Below, one piece after another: positions 44,654 to 52,476 of a stretch of 64,000 bases of DNA. The stretch lies in contig NZ_QNQT01000002.1 of assembly GCF_003362805.1 (NCBI RefSeq), positions 248,001 to 312,000 on the forward strand. Direction: 5' to 3'. This DNA is from Neobacillus piezotolerans (GTDB taxonomy: Bacteria > Bacillota > Bacilli > Bacillales > Cytobacillaceae). The notes below the pieces were generated by a model that worked only from the letters and a program-made list of their open reading frames with translations, made no database searches and was not told the DNA's origin. The position numbers were made by a program, and so were the translations under genes. Position 1 is the first letter of the stretch; each line of letters opens with the position of its first letter.

Positions 44654-45574
44654 ATGGGAAACAAAAAAGTATTGATTGCTGGCCTTTCAATGGCTTTGCT
44701 TGGAGCACCTCTTCTTCAAAATACGGATACGGCGTTTGCTGACGAATCAAATAATATTATCTCAGCACAAGTAATAAAGGCTTCAACCGATTTAACCAAC
44801 AAGCAGGCTGTTAAGATGGCGGCAGATTTAGCGACAGCATCCGCTTACGTCCAAATGGGAGGATTTTATAAGGAAGGCGAGTACAAAACTTTTACTATCA
44901 AGGGAAAAACTTATCGATACCTTTCCAGTTCGATTGACACTAAAAAGGAACTGCTGGCTTACTTGAAAAAAACCTTAACCCATCATGCTGCTGAAAAGTT
45001 TATAAAAGACCGAGGCATTATCATCCACAAGGGCAAGCTTGCCCAACCTGAAGCAGACGGCGGCTCGCTGCTTCAATGGAGTAAGGCCGAGGCCCAATTT
45101 TTGAGGAACGATAAAAGCGTAAAGGTTTTCCGGCTTGTAGTTCCGGTGGGTGATACAACTGTTAAGTCGGCCTATATCGTAAGGTACCATTACTATCCAA
45201 CTATTGGCTACAGGATAAGCAGTGAACCGGCTCTTGACCTTGATGTTCCATTAAACATCAATCCCGCTTTCGTTTTCTTTAAATATCTTCTCGTGGATTC
45301 AGGCGTATCCAAGGAACAATTCCTTAATTCTTCGGAAACCGCCTGGGTTGATGGGTTCAAGAAAGGAATCAAAAAGGTGGAAGTTAGGGAAATGACAGAG
45401 GTTGCCAGATCAAAAGCCCATGTAGAATATAAGGTTAAATTCTTTGTAGAACTTGATGCAGGATATAAAGGAACTTTAAAGCCAGGCGAGAATCAAATCT
45501 ATTTCCTGATTCAGCCTACAAGCGACATGGAGTTTAAGATTGCCAGCCATGGAACCGCCCCTCTTCTAAAATAA
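44654..45574 (+). CDS. Secreted protein, IseA-like (putative DL-endopeptidase inhibitor)
   Basis: A 306-residue exported protein with a signal peptide (MGNKKVLIAGLSMALLGAPL, cleavage probably near AFADE). Residues about 45-190 resemble the IseA/YoeB family, which binds and inhibits cell-wall D,L-endopeptidases: YKTFTIKGKTYRYLSSSI followed by DTKKELLAYLKKTLT is the typical pattern. The remaining C-terminal region has no motif I recognise. The ATG follows ATCGGAGG. It begins the accessory surface island after the atp terminator and has its own terminator. If the assignment holds it would tune autolysin activity at the wall. Confidence 0.6.
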   Translation: MGNKKVLIAGLSMALLGAPLLQNTDTAFADESNNIISAQVIKASTDLTNKQAVKMAADLATASAYVQMGGFYKEGEYKTFTIKGKTYRYLSSSIDTKKELLAYLKKTLTHHAAEKFIKDRGIIIHKGKLAQPEADGGSLLQWSKAEAQFLRNDKSVKVFRLVVPVGDTTVKSAYIVRYHYYPTIGYRISSEPALDLDVPLNINPAFVFFKYLLVDSGVSKEQFLNSSETAWVDGFKKGIKKVEVREMTEVARSKAHVEYKVKFFVELDAGYKGTLKPGENQIYFLIQPTSDMEFKIASHGTAPLLK

Positions 45575-45583
45575 CTGTAAAAG

Positions 45584-45617
45584 GAAACCTGTCTATATGA
45601 GGCAGGTTTCTTTCTTC
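45584..45617 (+). terminator. Terminator of the IseA-like gene
   Basis: GAAACCTG (45584-45591) and CAGGTTTC (45603-45610), followed by TTTCTT. Confidence 0.75.
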
Positions 45618-46037
45618 TGGAAGGTTGTATTCCCCCTCCCAAAAATTATATTAATATTGACTTCCAAAAACTATCTAATTCCCTCTAAACCTCGAAAAGT
45701 ATTTCTATAAAAAATAGCTTTCCTTACGTCATAGAAAACCCCAATTTCCAACTGTTCTTTATAAGAAATCATATACCGAGAAACTTTTGATAGGCAAACG
45801 ATAAGCCGCAATGCTGAGAGGTTAAATGATTTTTTAGTGGAAGAGGTGCTATAAAATAAATTGTTCTTTATTTTGAACAAAGCCTTTAAAAATTTTCTTT
45901 ATTAAGGTATAATTGGTAAAAAAGTCCACAATATTCCGATAAGCATAATTTTTTATAGGTATTTTCTACCTTTATATCAAATTAATCCTTTATTTGGTTT
46001 ATTGAGTATGTAAGCGGGTAATCAATAAACTGTAATC
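45618..46037 (+). other. AT-rich intergenic stretch with a possible riboswitch promoter
   Basis: About 420 bases without a supportable gene; a 69-codon minus-strand frame at 45671-45880 has only a TTG start abutting its AAAGG. TTGAGT (46002-46007), 18 bp, TAAACT (46026-46031) is a possible promoter for the riboswitch-adhesin transcript. The low GC compared with both neighbours is consistent with an acquired or rapidly changing region. Confidence 0.45.
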
Positions 46038-46084
46038 GATACATGGAATTTTCGGCTAACTTAGTGTTCGTAATTACATACATG

Positions 46085-46196
46085 ATGCTAAAGGCAAACC
46101 ATTCGAAAGGGTGGGACGCAAAGCCTCGGAGCCTGCTACCGAATTTTCTTCGGAATGGCCGTCCAGCTGCCAGAAACTATTTCTGGCGGCTTTTTG
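46085..46196 (+). promoter_or_regulatory. c-di-GMP-I (GEMM-I) riboswitch with intrinsic terminator
   Basis: The GEMM-I core is present: GGCAAACC (46093-46100), a P2 hairpin with GAAA tetraloop (46105-46108), and GGGACGCAAAGCC (46113-46125), followed by P3 ending at GCTGCC (46166-46171). A terminator follows immediately: GCTGCCAGAAA (46166-46176), loop CTA, TTTCTGGCGGC (46180-46190), TTTTT. The 3' strand of the aptamer is also the 5' arm of the terminator, so ligand binding should prevent termination, an ON switch. B. thuringiensis has a similar ON riboswitch (Bc2) ahead of a collagen-adhesion gene. Confidence 0.9.
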
Positions 46197-46236
46197 GTGT
46201 TCTTCATTATTTTTTAATAATAATGAAGGGATATAT

Positions 46237-46293
46237 ATGCCTTTCAATATTAAATACAAGTGCCCAGAAAGGGAGGTGTTCGTTAAATATTGA
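46237..46293 (+). CDS. Possible short leader peptide ahead of the adhesin gene
   Basis: ATG 46237, six bases after GAAGGG, opens an 18-codon frame (MPFNIKYKCPEREVFVKY) ending at TGA 46293, inside the leader between the riboswitch terminator and the adhesin start. It may only be chance. The same leader contains an AT-rich inverted repeat (CTTCATTATT/AATAATGAAG, about 46202-46229). Confidence 0.2.
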   Translation: MPFNIKYKCPEREVFVKY

Positions 46294-46353
46294 CCGAATA
46301 TTCCGAAAGTAAATTCTGAATAAATAACTGATTAGGACAGGGAGGGTTTGTTT

Positions 46354-49191
46354 TTGAAAAAGAAATACGTAAGAAACGCTGCTATATTTCTTTCAGCATT
46401 ACTAATGATTTTTAACATTCTTCCAATGGGCGCGGCCTTCGCGAACCAAGGGGGAGCAGCGGAAGACCGTGATGGCTTCAAAATGTTTAAGCTTGAAGAA
46501 GGCAATCTAAAGAATGGAACATACAAAGATCCGGATGGTCCGCTTCAGGTAACCCTCAATTTTTCGGTAGCAGGAAAAACATTTGGATGGGAATCAAATA
46601 TTCCTGTTGCTGATGTATACGTTAAAGCTGGAAATGACGGATTGAGTTATACTACCGGAGGATTTAGAGGAACAGGCCTAGTAGCTCCGGACAATAAAGA
46701 CATATCACACATCGCCTTCTATTACAAAGTTGAAGGCGGGAACAATGATGACAACGGCGGCCAGGGTGATGACAAGAATCCCGGAAATGAAAACAATAAC
46801 GGCGGAGGCCAGGAAAATAGAGATAAGAAGAATAAATACACTGTTAATTTAATTGGAGGATGTAACCCCCTAGCAAAAGAATTCTACTTTATCTTAAAAA
46901 ACGGTGATAGGGTAGAGCTTACAAATGCAGCTATTGATCTGGACTACGATTTTGAGGATATTTTAAAAATAGAAGTAAAACTGAATAGTGGAAAGGTATT
47001 AACCTTTGATAGAGATGACGTAGTTGTTGAATCACCAAAGAATGAAAATGGAACTACTGTCTTTAAAATCACTTGCAAGGACGAAGAACCTGAAGTAGAT
47101 ATTTCAAAAATCAACCTAACCTCCATTTGTTCGGCTGATCCAAGCAAAACGCGCGAGTGGAGAGTAACAAACAACAATGACTTTGATGTCGCGGTGCAGT
47201 GGCAGGTTTATGGGACAGCACAAACCGGAACCGTTACAGTGAAGGCCAACTCAACCGCAACATTCACAACCAATACGGTTCAAGGGGCAAATACAGTAGT
47301 CCTAAAATATGGTGACAAGCAGATTTCCGTAAAGGCAAGCGGCGGGGCACAGTGCCCAGTAACGCCACCGGTGCCAGATTTAACGAAGATCAATCTCACT
47401 TCGCTTTGCTCGGTTGACCCAAGCAAAACGCGCGAGTGGAGAGTGACAAACAACAATGACTTTGATGTGACCGTCCAGTGGCAGGTTGTTGGGACAGCAC
47501 AAACCGGAACTGTTACGGTGAACGCCAACTCGATCGCCACATTCACAACGAATACGGTTGGTGGGGCAAACACGGTCATCATTAAGTACGGTGACCAGCA
47601 AATATCCGTAAAGGCAAGCGGCGGGGCACAATGCCCAGTAACGCCACCGGTGCCGGATTTAACGAAGATCAATCTCACTTCGCTTTGCTCGGTTGACCCA
47701 AGCAACACGCGCGAGTGGAGAGTGACAAACAACAATGACTTTGATGTGACCGTCCAGTGGCAGGTTGTTGGGACAGCACAAACCGGAACCGTTACAGTGA
47801 AGGCCAACTCAATCGCCACATTCACAACGAATACGGTTCAAGGGGCAAATACAGTAGTCCTAAAATATGGTGCCAAGCAGATTTCCGTAAAGGCAAGCGG
47901 CGGGGCACAATGCCCAGTAACGCCACCGGTGCCGGATTTAACGAAGATCAATCTCACTTCGCTTTGCTCGGTTGACCCAAGCAAAACGCGCGAGTGGAGA
48001 GTGACAAACAACAATGACTTTGATGTGACCGTCCAGTGGCAGGTTGTTGGGACAGAGCAAACCGGAAGCGTTACAGTGAAGGCGAATTCAACCGCCACAT
48101 TTACAACCAATACGGTTGGTGGGTCAAATACGGTCATCATTAAGTACGATGACAAGCAAATTTCTGTAAAGGCAAGCGGCGGGGCACAGTGCCCAGTATC
48201 GCCACCGGTGCCGGATTTAACGAAAATCATCCTTGAAACGGTTTGTACTGACAACCCTGCTGCAACAAGGGCATGGAAAATAACAAACAACAATGATAGT
48301 GCAACGACAATTAATTGGGAAATTGTTGGCACAGACCAAAAGGGTTCGGTGACCATAGCTGCCAATAGCAACACTACAATTACGTCTACTGCTGTTACAG
48401 GTGATAACATACTAAAACTCACCTATAACGGTAATCAATTCACAATCAAAACAAGCACAGGTCTAAAGTGTGGAGATAACGGCGGCGGCACAACCCCTCC
48501 AGGGGACAATAGCGGCGGCGGTGGCACAACCCCTCCAGGAGACAATAGCGGAGGCGGCGGCACAACTCCAACCGTTCCACCGGTAATAGTCATTCCAGAT
48601 AACCCTACACCGGGCGGACCGATTGTTGAGGCAAAAGAACTTGCATGGATTAAATTGCTGGCCAGCGGATGTGCAAACATTGGGGCAAACGGCAAAATCC
48701 TTCTGAACAATGGACAAGCCCTTAATTTCACATTCGGGGAAAATGGAGCCCTTGTGGACGTAAACCTGGATGTGAGTGAGATCAAGGGTATTGAAGTCGA
48801 GTTGAACGGAACCCAGACAACACTTACAATGGATAAACTGCAGGCTACGAAGCTTGACAGCGTCCTTACTGTAATGATTATTTGTGAATCATTAACCCCA
48901 CCTCCAATTCCGGGAGGCCCGGGCAATGGCGGTGAAACTGATCCTGGCACCGGCGGCGGAACCGATCCTGGAACGGTTGTAAATCCTGAAGACCCTGCGA
49001 CAGGCGGAGAAAGCGATGAAAATCCTCCTGTGACGATTGGTGACAACGAAACACCGGGAGGAAATGTAGGCGGATTTGACGGATCGCTTCCTCAAACAGG
49101 TGAGTCCAGCCCACTGCCATACTACTTCATTGGCATGCTGCTGGTGGTTGCCGGATTCGGGATGCTGCGCGCGAGCAAAGTACGAAGCTAA
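46354..49191 (+). CDS. LPXTG cell-wall-anchored repeat adhesin
   Basis: A 945-residue surface protein. Signal peptide (AAIFLSALLMIFNILPMGAA), an N-terminal domain to about residue 130, an Asn/Gly linker, a domain to about 248, then five repeats of about 93 residues, Pro/Gly-rich linkers, another globular segment (about 755-850), and the sorting signal LPQTG at 912-916 followed by a hydrophobic helix and RASKVRS. Each repeat starts with LTSLCS and ends GGAQCP, so one disulfide per repeat is likely. TTG 46354 is seven bases from GGGAGGG; the in-frame TTG 46348 is too close. Expression should depend on the c-di-GMP riboswitch upstream; the sortase gene follows. Binding target unknown. Confidence 0.85.
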   Translation: MKKKYVRNAAIFLSALLMIFNILPMGAAFANQGGAAEDRDGFKMFKLEEGNLKNGTYKDPDGPLQVTLNFSVAGKTFGWESNIPVADVYVKAGNDGLSYTTGGFRGTGLVAPDNKDISHIAFYYKVEGGNNDDNGGQGDDKNPGNENNNGGGQENRDKKNKYTVNLIGGCNPLAKEFYFILKNGDRVELTNAAIDLDYDFEDILKIEVKLNSGKVLTFDRDDVVVESPKNENGTTVFKITCKDEEPEVDISKINLTSICSADPSKTREWRVTNNNDFDVAVQWQVYGTAQTGTVTVKANSTATFTTNTVQGANTVVLKYGDKQISVKASGGAQCPVTPPVPDLTKINLTSLCSVDPSKTREWRVTNNNDFDVTVQWQVVGTAQTGTVTVNANSIATFTTNTVGGANTVIIKYGDQQISVKASGGAQCPVTPPVPDLTKINLTSLCSVDPSNTREWRVTNNNDFDVTVQWQVVGTAQTGTVTVKANSIATFTTNTVQGANTVVLKYGAKQISVKASGGAQCPVTPPVPDLTKINLTSLCSVDPSKTREWRVTNNNDFDVTVQWQVVGTEQTGSVTVKANSTATFTTNTVGGSNTVIIKYDDKQISVKASGGAQCPVSPPVPDLTKIILETVCTDNPAATRAWKITNNNDSATTINWEIVGTDQKGSVTIAANSNTTITSTAVTGDNILKLTYNGNQFTIKTSTGLKCGDNGGGTTPPGDNSGGGGTTPPGDNSGGGGTTPTVPPVIVIPDNPTPGGPIVEAKELAWIKLLASGCANIGANGKILLNNGQALNFTFGENGALVDVNLDVSEIKGIEVELNGTQTTLTMDKLQATKLDSVLTVMIICESLTPPPIPGGPGNGGETDPGTGGGTDPGTVVNPEDPATGGESDENPPVTIGDNETPGGNVGGFDGSLPQTGESSPLPYYFIGMLLVVAGFGMLRASKVRS
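47098..48477 (+). repeat. Five 279-bp tandem repeats in the adhesin gene
   Basis: Units begin at about 47098, 47371, 47650, 47929 and 48208. The second to fourth are nearly identical at DNA level, including synonymous positions; the first is slightly diverged and the fifth strongly diverged. Each encodes a TKINLTSLCSVDPSKTREW-type module. Such identity implies recent duplication or gene conversion and makes copy number prone to change. Confidence 0.92.
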
Positions 49192-49202
49192 ATAAACTGG
49201 GG

Positions 49203-49226
49203 AGGGAGGAGGCTGAACTCCTCCCT
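49203..49226 (+). promoter_or_regulatory. Hairpin between the adhesin and sortase genes
   Basis: AGGGAGGAG (49203-49211) and CTCCTCCCT (49218-49226) form a perfect nine-pair stem with loop GCTGAA. Only a weak T-rich stretch follows. It could attenuate read-through so that less sortase than adhesin is made. Confidence 0.6.
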
Positions 49227-49248
49227 CTATTTGTTTAAGGAGAGCCAA

Positions 49249-49992
49249 ATGAAAAAGACTGCTGCAATTTTGCTACTCTTAATTGGAAGCGGGTTCCTTT
49301 TGTTTCCGATATCCACAAGGATGTATAGTGAATATATGCAGGAAAAACTGCTTGAGGAATGGGAGCCATCCGGCCAGGCCGCGGCGGCTGAAAGCAGCAT
49401 CGCAGCGGAAAACTACCGTGGCCTTGATGAAGTCTTTTCAGCCGGGCCAGATAATGAAAAAGCCGATCAGGAAAATAAGACTGCTAATAAAAAGCCGCCG
49501 GTAGGGCAAATCGTGAGCCCGGATAAACGGGGCCAAAATACGCAGAAGGAAATTGTACCCTCCGGGAAAAAGAAACCGCAATCACCATCGCAGGTAATTG
49601 GAGTTTTACAAATCAAAAAAATCGGTTTGAAAATACCTGTCCTTGAAGGAGCCACAATGAAGAACATGAGAAAAGGAGCGGGATTAATAAACGGGACTAC
49701 ATTGCCTGGCCAACCAGGGAATAGCGCGATTGCGGCGCATCGAAGCCGCAGCTACGGACATATGTTCAACCGGTTGAATGAATTGGAGAAAGGCGATACG
49801 ATAATTATTAAAGACAGAAACCGGACGTATACCTACAAGGTATATAAAAAGATGGTTGTTAAGCCGACAAATACATCTGTTCTGAACGCAATCCCTGAAA
49901 AGAGGATCTTGACCCTCGTTACTTGCACCCCGATTAAAACGGCTACTCACCGGCTGATTGTCCAGGCGGAGCTAATAAAAGAAGGCAGCTGA
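49249..49992 (+). CDS. Sortase (class D-like)
   Basis: A 247-residue membrane-anchored transpeptidase that would link the LPQTG protein to the cell wall. One N-terminal helix (KTAAILLLLIGSGFLLFPI), a long charged linker (about 30-115), then the sortase barrel with catalytic His164 (SAIAAHRSRSYGHMFNRL), Cys226 (LTLVTCTPI) and Arg235 (THRLIVQAEL). The ATG follows AAGGAGAGCC. Tandem placement after an LPXTG gene and the absence of other substrates nearby suggest a dedicated pair. Class is judged from size and layout, so class D is likely but not certain. Confidence 0.9.
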   Translation: MKKTAAILLLLIGSGFLLFPISTRMYSEYMQEKLLEEWEPSGQAAAAESSIAAENYRGLDEVFSAGPDNEKADQENKTANKKPPVGQIVSPDKRGQNTQKEIVPSGKKKPQSPSQVIGVLQIKKIGLKIPVLEGATMKNMRKGAGLINGTTLPGQPGNSAIAAHRSRSYGHMFNRLNELEKGDTIIIKDRNRTYTYKVYKKMVVKPTNTSVLNAIPEKRILTLVTCTPIKTATHRLIVQAELIKEGS

Positions 49993-50023
49993 AAGCCATC
50001 TCATCCAGGGATGGCTTTCTTAT
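49991..50023 (+). terminator. Terminator of the adhesin-sortase operon
   Basis: GAAAGCCATC (49991-50000) and GATGGCTTTC (50010-50019), then TTATTTC. Confidence 0.87.
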
Positions 50024-50149
50024 TTCTATTGTTGCAGGTTTTAACCAGAGGCTAACAATGACAAATCCTGACAAATTCCTGAACTTTTTAAAAATCATGT
50101 AGAAAATTTTGGGAGTTTGTTCTATACTATACTGTATTAATAGTAAAAA

Positions 50150-50254
50150 CTTTTCAACGACAATGGCAAACCTATTGAAAAGTAGGGACGCAAAGCCATA
50201 GGGCCTCAGCCTTTTCTTCCGAAAAGAGTGGCAGCCTGGCTACCGAAAGGAGAG
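50150..50254 (+). promoter_or_regulatory. c-di-GMP-I (GEMM-I) riboswitch abutting a ribosome-binding site
   Basis: A second GEMM-I aptamer: GGCAAACC (50165-50172), P2 with GAAA loop (50177-50180), GGGACGCAAAGCC (50185-50197), P3 with a CTTTTC-TTCC-GAAAAG hairpin, and the conserved 3' end GGCTACCG (to 50245). There is no room for a terminator: the Shine-Dalgarno AAAGGAGAG (50246-50254) follows directly and the TTG start is at 50263. CUUUUC (50150-50155) can pair with GAAAGG (50245-50250), closing the aptamer and covering part of the Shine-Dalgarno. This suggests translational repression by c-di-GMP; the sign is inference. Confidence 0.88.
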
Positions 50255-50262
50255 TTATTTTT

Positions 50263-51078
50263 TTGCGGAAAATAATCATTTGCCTCTGTTTTATTCTATT
50301 TTTGGTTCCTGCTTATTCAGTTTCTTCCCCGCCCGAAAAGGCTGCCGCCGAGGCTGTGATACAGCCAATTGATGCAAATCCGATAGGGAAAGGGATAATT
50401 GGTGTAAAATATAACAGCCAGGAAGGGAAAAGGGTAAAGGTTGCAATCCAGAAATCAGGAAGCGTTTATTATTACGATCTTCCGAACGATGGGAAAACCA
50501 ATTATTTCCCCCTTCAAATGGAAAATGGAAGTTACACGATCAGTGTGTACGAGCAGATTACAGGCACCAGCTATCTTCCTGTCCATCAATCAGCTGTCAA
50601 TCTGTCACTGAAGGATCCCAAGCAGGTTTACCTGCAATCCATCCAAAACATTGCCTGGAATAAATCGATGAGACCGATTAAAAAAGCAGCTGAACTAACC
50701 TCCAAACTCAAGAGGGATGAAGATAAAGTAAAAGCAATCCACAGCTATATTGTGAAAAATATAAACTATGATTCTCAAAAACTGAAAACGGTCCAGCCTG
50801 GATACTTGCCAAGTATTGAAACGACATTCAAGGACAATCAAGGAATCTGCTATGATTATTCTTCCTTGTTTGCCGCGATGCTGAGAAGCCAGGGTATCCC
50901 CACGAAAGTCGCCATGGGATATACTCCAGGGGTCAATGGATACCATGCCTGGAACGAGGTCTACATCAAGGAGTTAAAAAAGTGGGTCATCATTGATACA
51001 ACGGTTGACGCTGGCTCCAAGAAAGCTTTATCCATTTATAAAAAGAATTCCCTGTATACAAAGGAAAAAGAATATTAA
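50263..51078 (+). CDS. Secreted transglutaminase-like protein
   Basis: A 271-residue exported protein: signal peptide (IIICLCFILFLVPAYSVSS), a beta-rich N-terminal region (about 35-120), and a transglutaminase-core domain with a complete triad, Cys196 (GICYDYSSLFAAML), His228 (GYHAWNEVYI) and Asp245 (WVIIDTTVD). This fold includes protein crosslinkers and papain-like proteases, among them LapG, which releases an adhesin in Pseudomonas; which activity applies here cannot be read from sequence. The start is TTG 50263, ten bases after AGGAG, directly behind a c-di-GMP riboswitch. Its neighbour is the adhesin-sortase operon. Confidence 0.87.
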   Translation: MRKIIICLCFILFLVPAYSVSSPPEKAAAEAVIQPIDANPIGKGIIGVKYNSQEGKRVKVAIQKSGSVYYYDLPNDGKTNYFPLQMENGSYTISVYEQITGTSYLPVHQSAVNLSLKDPKQVYLQSIQNIAWNKSMRPIKKAAELTSKLKRDEDKVKAIHSYIVKNINYDSQKLKTVQPGYLPSIETTFKDNQGICYDYSSLFAAMLRSQGIPTKVAMGYTPGVNGYHAWNEVYIKELKKWVIIDTTVDAGSKKALSIYKKNSLYTKEKEY

Positions 51079-51086
51079 TAAAAAGT

Positions 51087-51131
51087 GCCCGCCTAAAATT
51101 GCAAATGAAAAGCAGTTCTGGCGGGCTTTTG
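51087..51131 (+). terminator. Terminator of the transglutaminase-like gene
   Basis: GCCCGCC (51087-51093) and GGCGGGC (51120-51126) with a 26-base loop and TTTT. Confidence 0.75.
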
Positions 51132-51510
51132 TGTCTGGATTTATTTACTAAACGTTCCTCCCCCCTTTTGGAACAAATGGCTGGAATGAATGTGTTTATA
51201 TAGAATAAAATGGAATGTGGATTGGCTGAAGAAGTAAAAGGACCATCGCAATTTTAGACGTTTTTTTACAAAAAGCAAAATCGTGGAAAAAACATGCGAT
51301 TGATTGACAAACCTCACTGACAGCCTGATTAGCCACAGGTAAAGTGAAATAGCGGGCATTTTCCAAAAGATGCGAAAATGTGGAAAAAGCCCCCATTATA
51401 GCATTTTACCTTGTTTCCAGGCGTTTTTCTTCCAGGTACTCCTTTTAATTTGGGGGAATGGGAGAGGATTTTCGGAAGGAAGGGGGAGCTTCTTTTTGCC
51501 AATGGGCTTG
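51131..51510 (+). other. Intergenic stretch before the nuo promoter, no gene seen
   Basis: About 380 bases between the surface island and the nuo promoter. No open frame with a ribosome-binding site and no strong hairpin or repeat was seen. Confidence 0.6.
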
Positions 51511-51539
51511 TCGACACAGAAATGTAACAATGCTATAAT
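51511..51539 (+). promoter_or_regulatory. Sigma-A promoter of the nuo operon
   Basis: TCGACA (51511-51516), exactly 17 bp, TATAAT (51534-51539), about 50 bases before the nuoA start. Confidence 0.78.
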
Positions 51540-51595
51540 GAATTCGGTTACAAATTTCATATTTGTGAAAATTTACAACATTGGAGGGGATGGGC

Positions 51596-51970
51596 ATGGA
51601 ATACTTGAATTTATATCAGAATAACTATCTGATAGTTTTTGTGTTTCTATGTCTGGGAGTATTGCTGCCGGTAGTGGCATTGTTTCTGGGTAAGCTTTTG
51701 CGTCCTTACAAGCCAAGTGATGCGAAGTATACGACATATGAAAGCGGTATTGAGCCGTTTCACGATTCCCGTGTACAATTCAATGTCCGCTATTATATTT
51801 TTGCCCTGATGTTTGTTATTTTTGATGTCGAAACGGTGTTTTTGTACCCGTGGGCTGTAGCTTATGAAAAGCTCGGGATATTTGCATTGATCGAAATGTC
51901 TATTTTCGTATTGATGCTCTTGCTCGGGCTTGTTTATGCTTGGAAAAAGAAGGTGTTGAAATGGATTTAA
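51596..51970 (+). CDS. nuoA: NADH-quinone oxidoreductase subunit A
   Basis: A 124-residue membrane subunit of complex I with three helices. The loop [20 protein letters not shown] between helices 1 and 2, near the quinone site, and the [16 protein letters not shown] helix start are family hallmarks. ATG 51596 follows TTGGAGGGGATG. It overlaps nuoB by ten bases. Confidence 0.96.
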   Translation: MEYLNLYQNNYLIVFVFLCLGVLLPVVALFLGKLLRPYKPSDAKYTTYESGIEPFHDSRVQFNVRYYIFALMFVIFDVETVFLYPWAVAYEKLGIFALIEMSIFVLMLLLGLVYAWKKKVLKWI

Positions 51971-52473
51971 AATTGGATGGTATCTCACCTCAGGAAATGG
52001 AAGAAATGAAAAGGAATGTGTTTTTGACAACGCTTGAGCAGGTTAAGGCATGGGCGAGGAGCAATTCCCTTTATCCGATGACTTTCGGGCTTGCCTGCTG
52101 TGCGATTGAAATGATGGGCAGCGGTTCCTCGCATTATGACCTGGACAGGTTTGGATCATTTTTCCGTACCTCGCCAAGGCAATCCGACTGCATGATTGTT
52201 TCCGGAACGGTTACAAAGAAAATGGCGCCAATCGTCCGCAGGCTCTACGACCAAATGCCAGAGCCAAAATGGGTGATCGCGATGGGTTCATGTGCTACTG
52301 CGGGAGGGCCGTATGTAAAGTCCTATTCAGTTGTAAAAGGCGTAGACCAAATTGTCCCGGTTGATGTCTATATTCCGGGCTGCCCGCCGAATCCGGCAGC
52401 GTTGATCTATGGAATCAACAAACTTCGAGAAAAGATTCGCTACGAGGCGAAGACGGGGAAGAAGGTGATCTAA
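51961..52473 (+). CDS. nuoB: NADH-quinone oxidoreductase subunit B
   Basis: A 170-residue peripheral-arm subunit carrying cluster N2, the last iron-sulfur centre before quinone. The four ligands are the tandem Cys in LACCAIEMM, the Cys in MGSCATAGG and the Cys in [14 protein letters not shown] 51961 lies within the end of nuoA and follows AGAAGGTG. Confidence 0.97.
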   Translation: MDLKLDGISPQEMEEMKRNVFLTTLEQVKAWARSNSLYPMTFGLACCAIEMMGSGSSHYDLDRFGSFFRTSPRQSDCMIVSGTVTKKMAPIVRRLYDQMPEPKWVIAMGSCATAGGPYVKSYSVVKGVDQIVPVDVYIPGCPPNPAALIYGINKLREKIRYEAKTGKKVI

Positions 52474-52476
52474 CCG

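Noticed and set aside
45671-45880. 69-codon minus-strand frame in the AT-rich gap
   Set aside because: Only a TTG start directly touching AAAGG, no recognisable family, and biased amino acids as expected from AT-rich non-coding DNA.
47098-48477. Regular repeats resembling an array
   Set aside because: The 279-bp units are in-frame protein repeats of the adhesin with no spacer pattern, so not CRISPR. Reverse-strand frames here are shadows of the same repeats.
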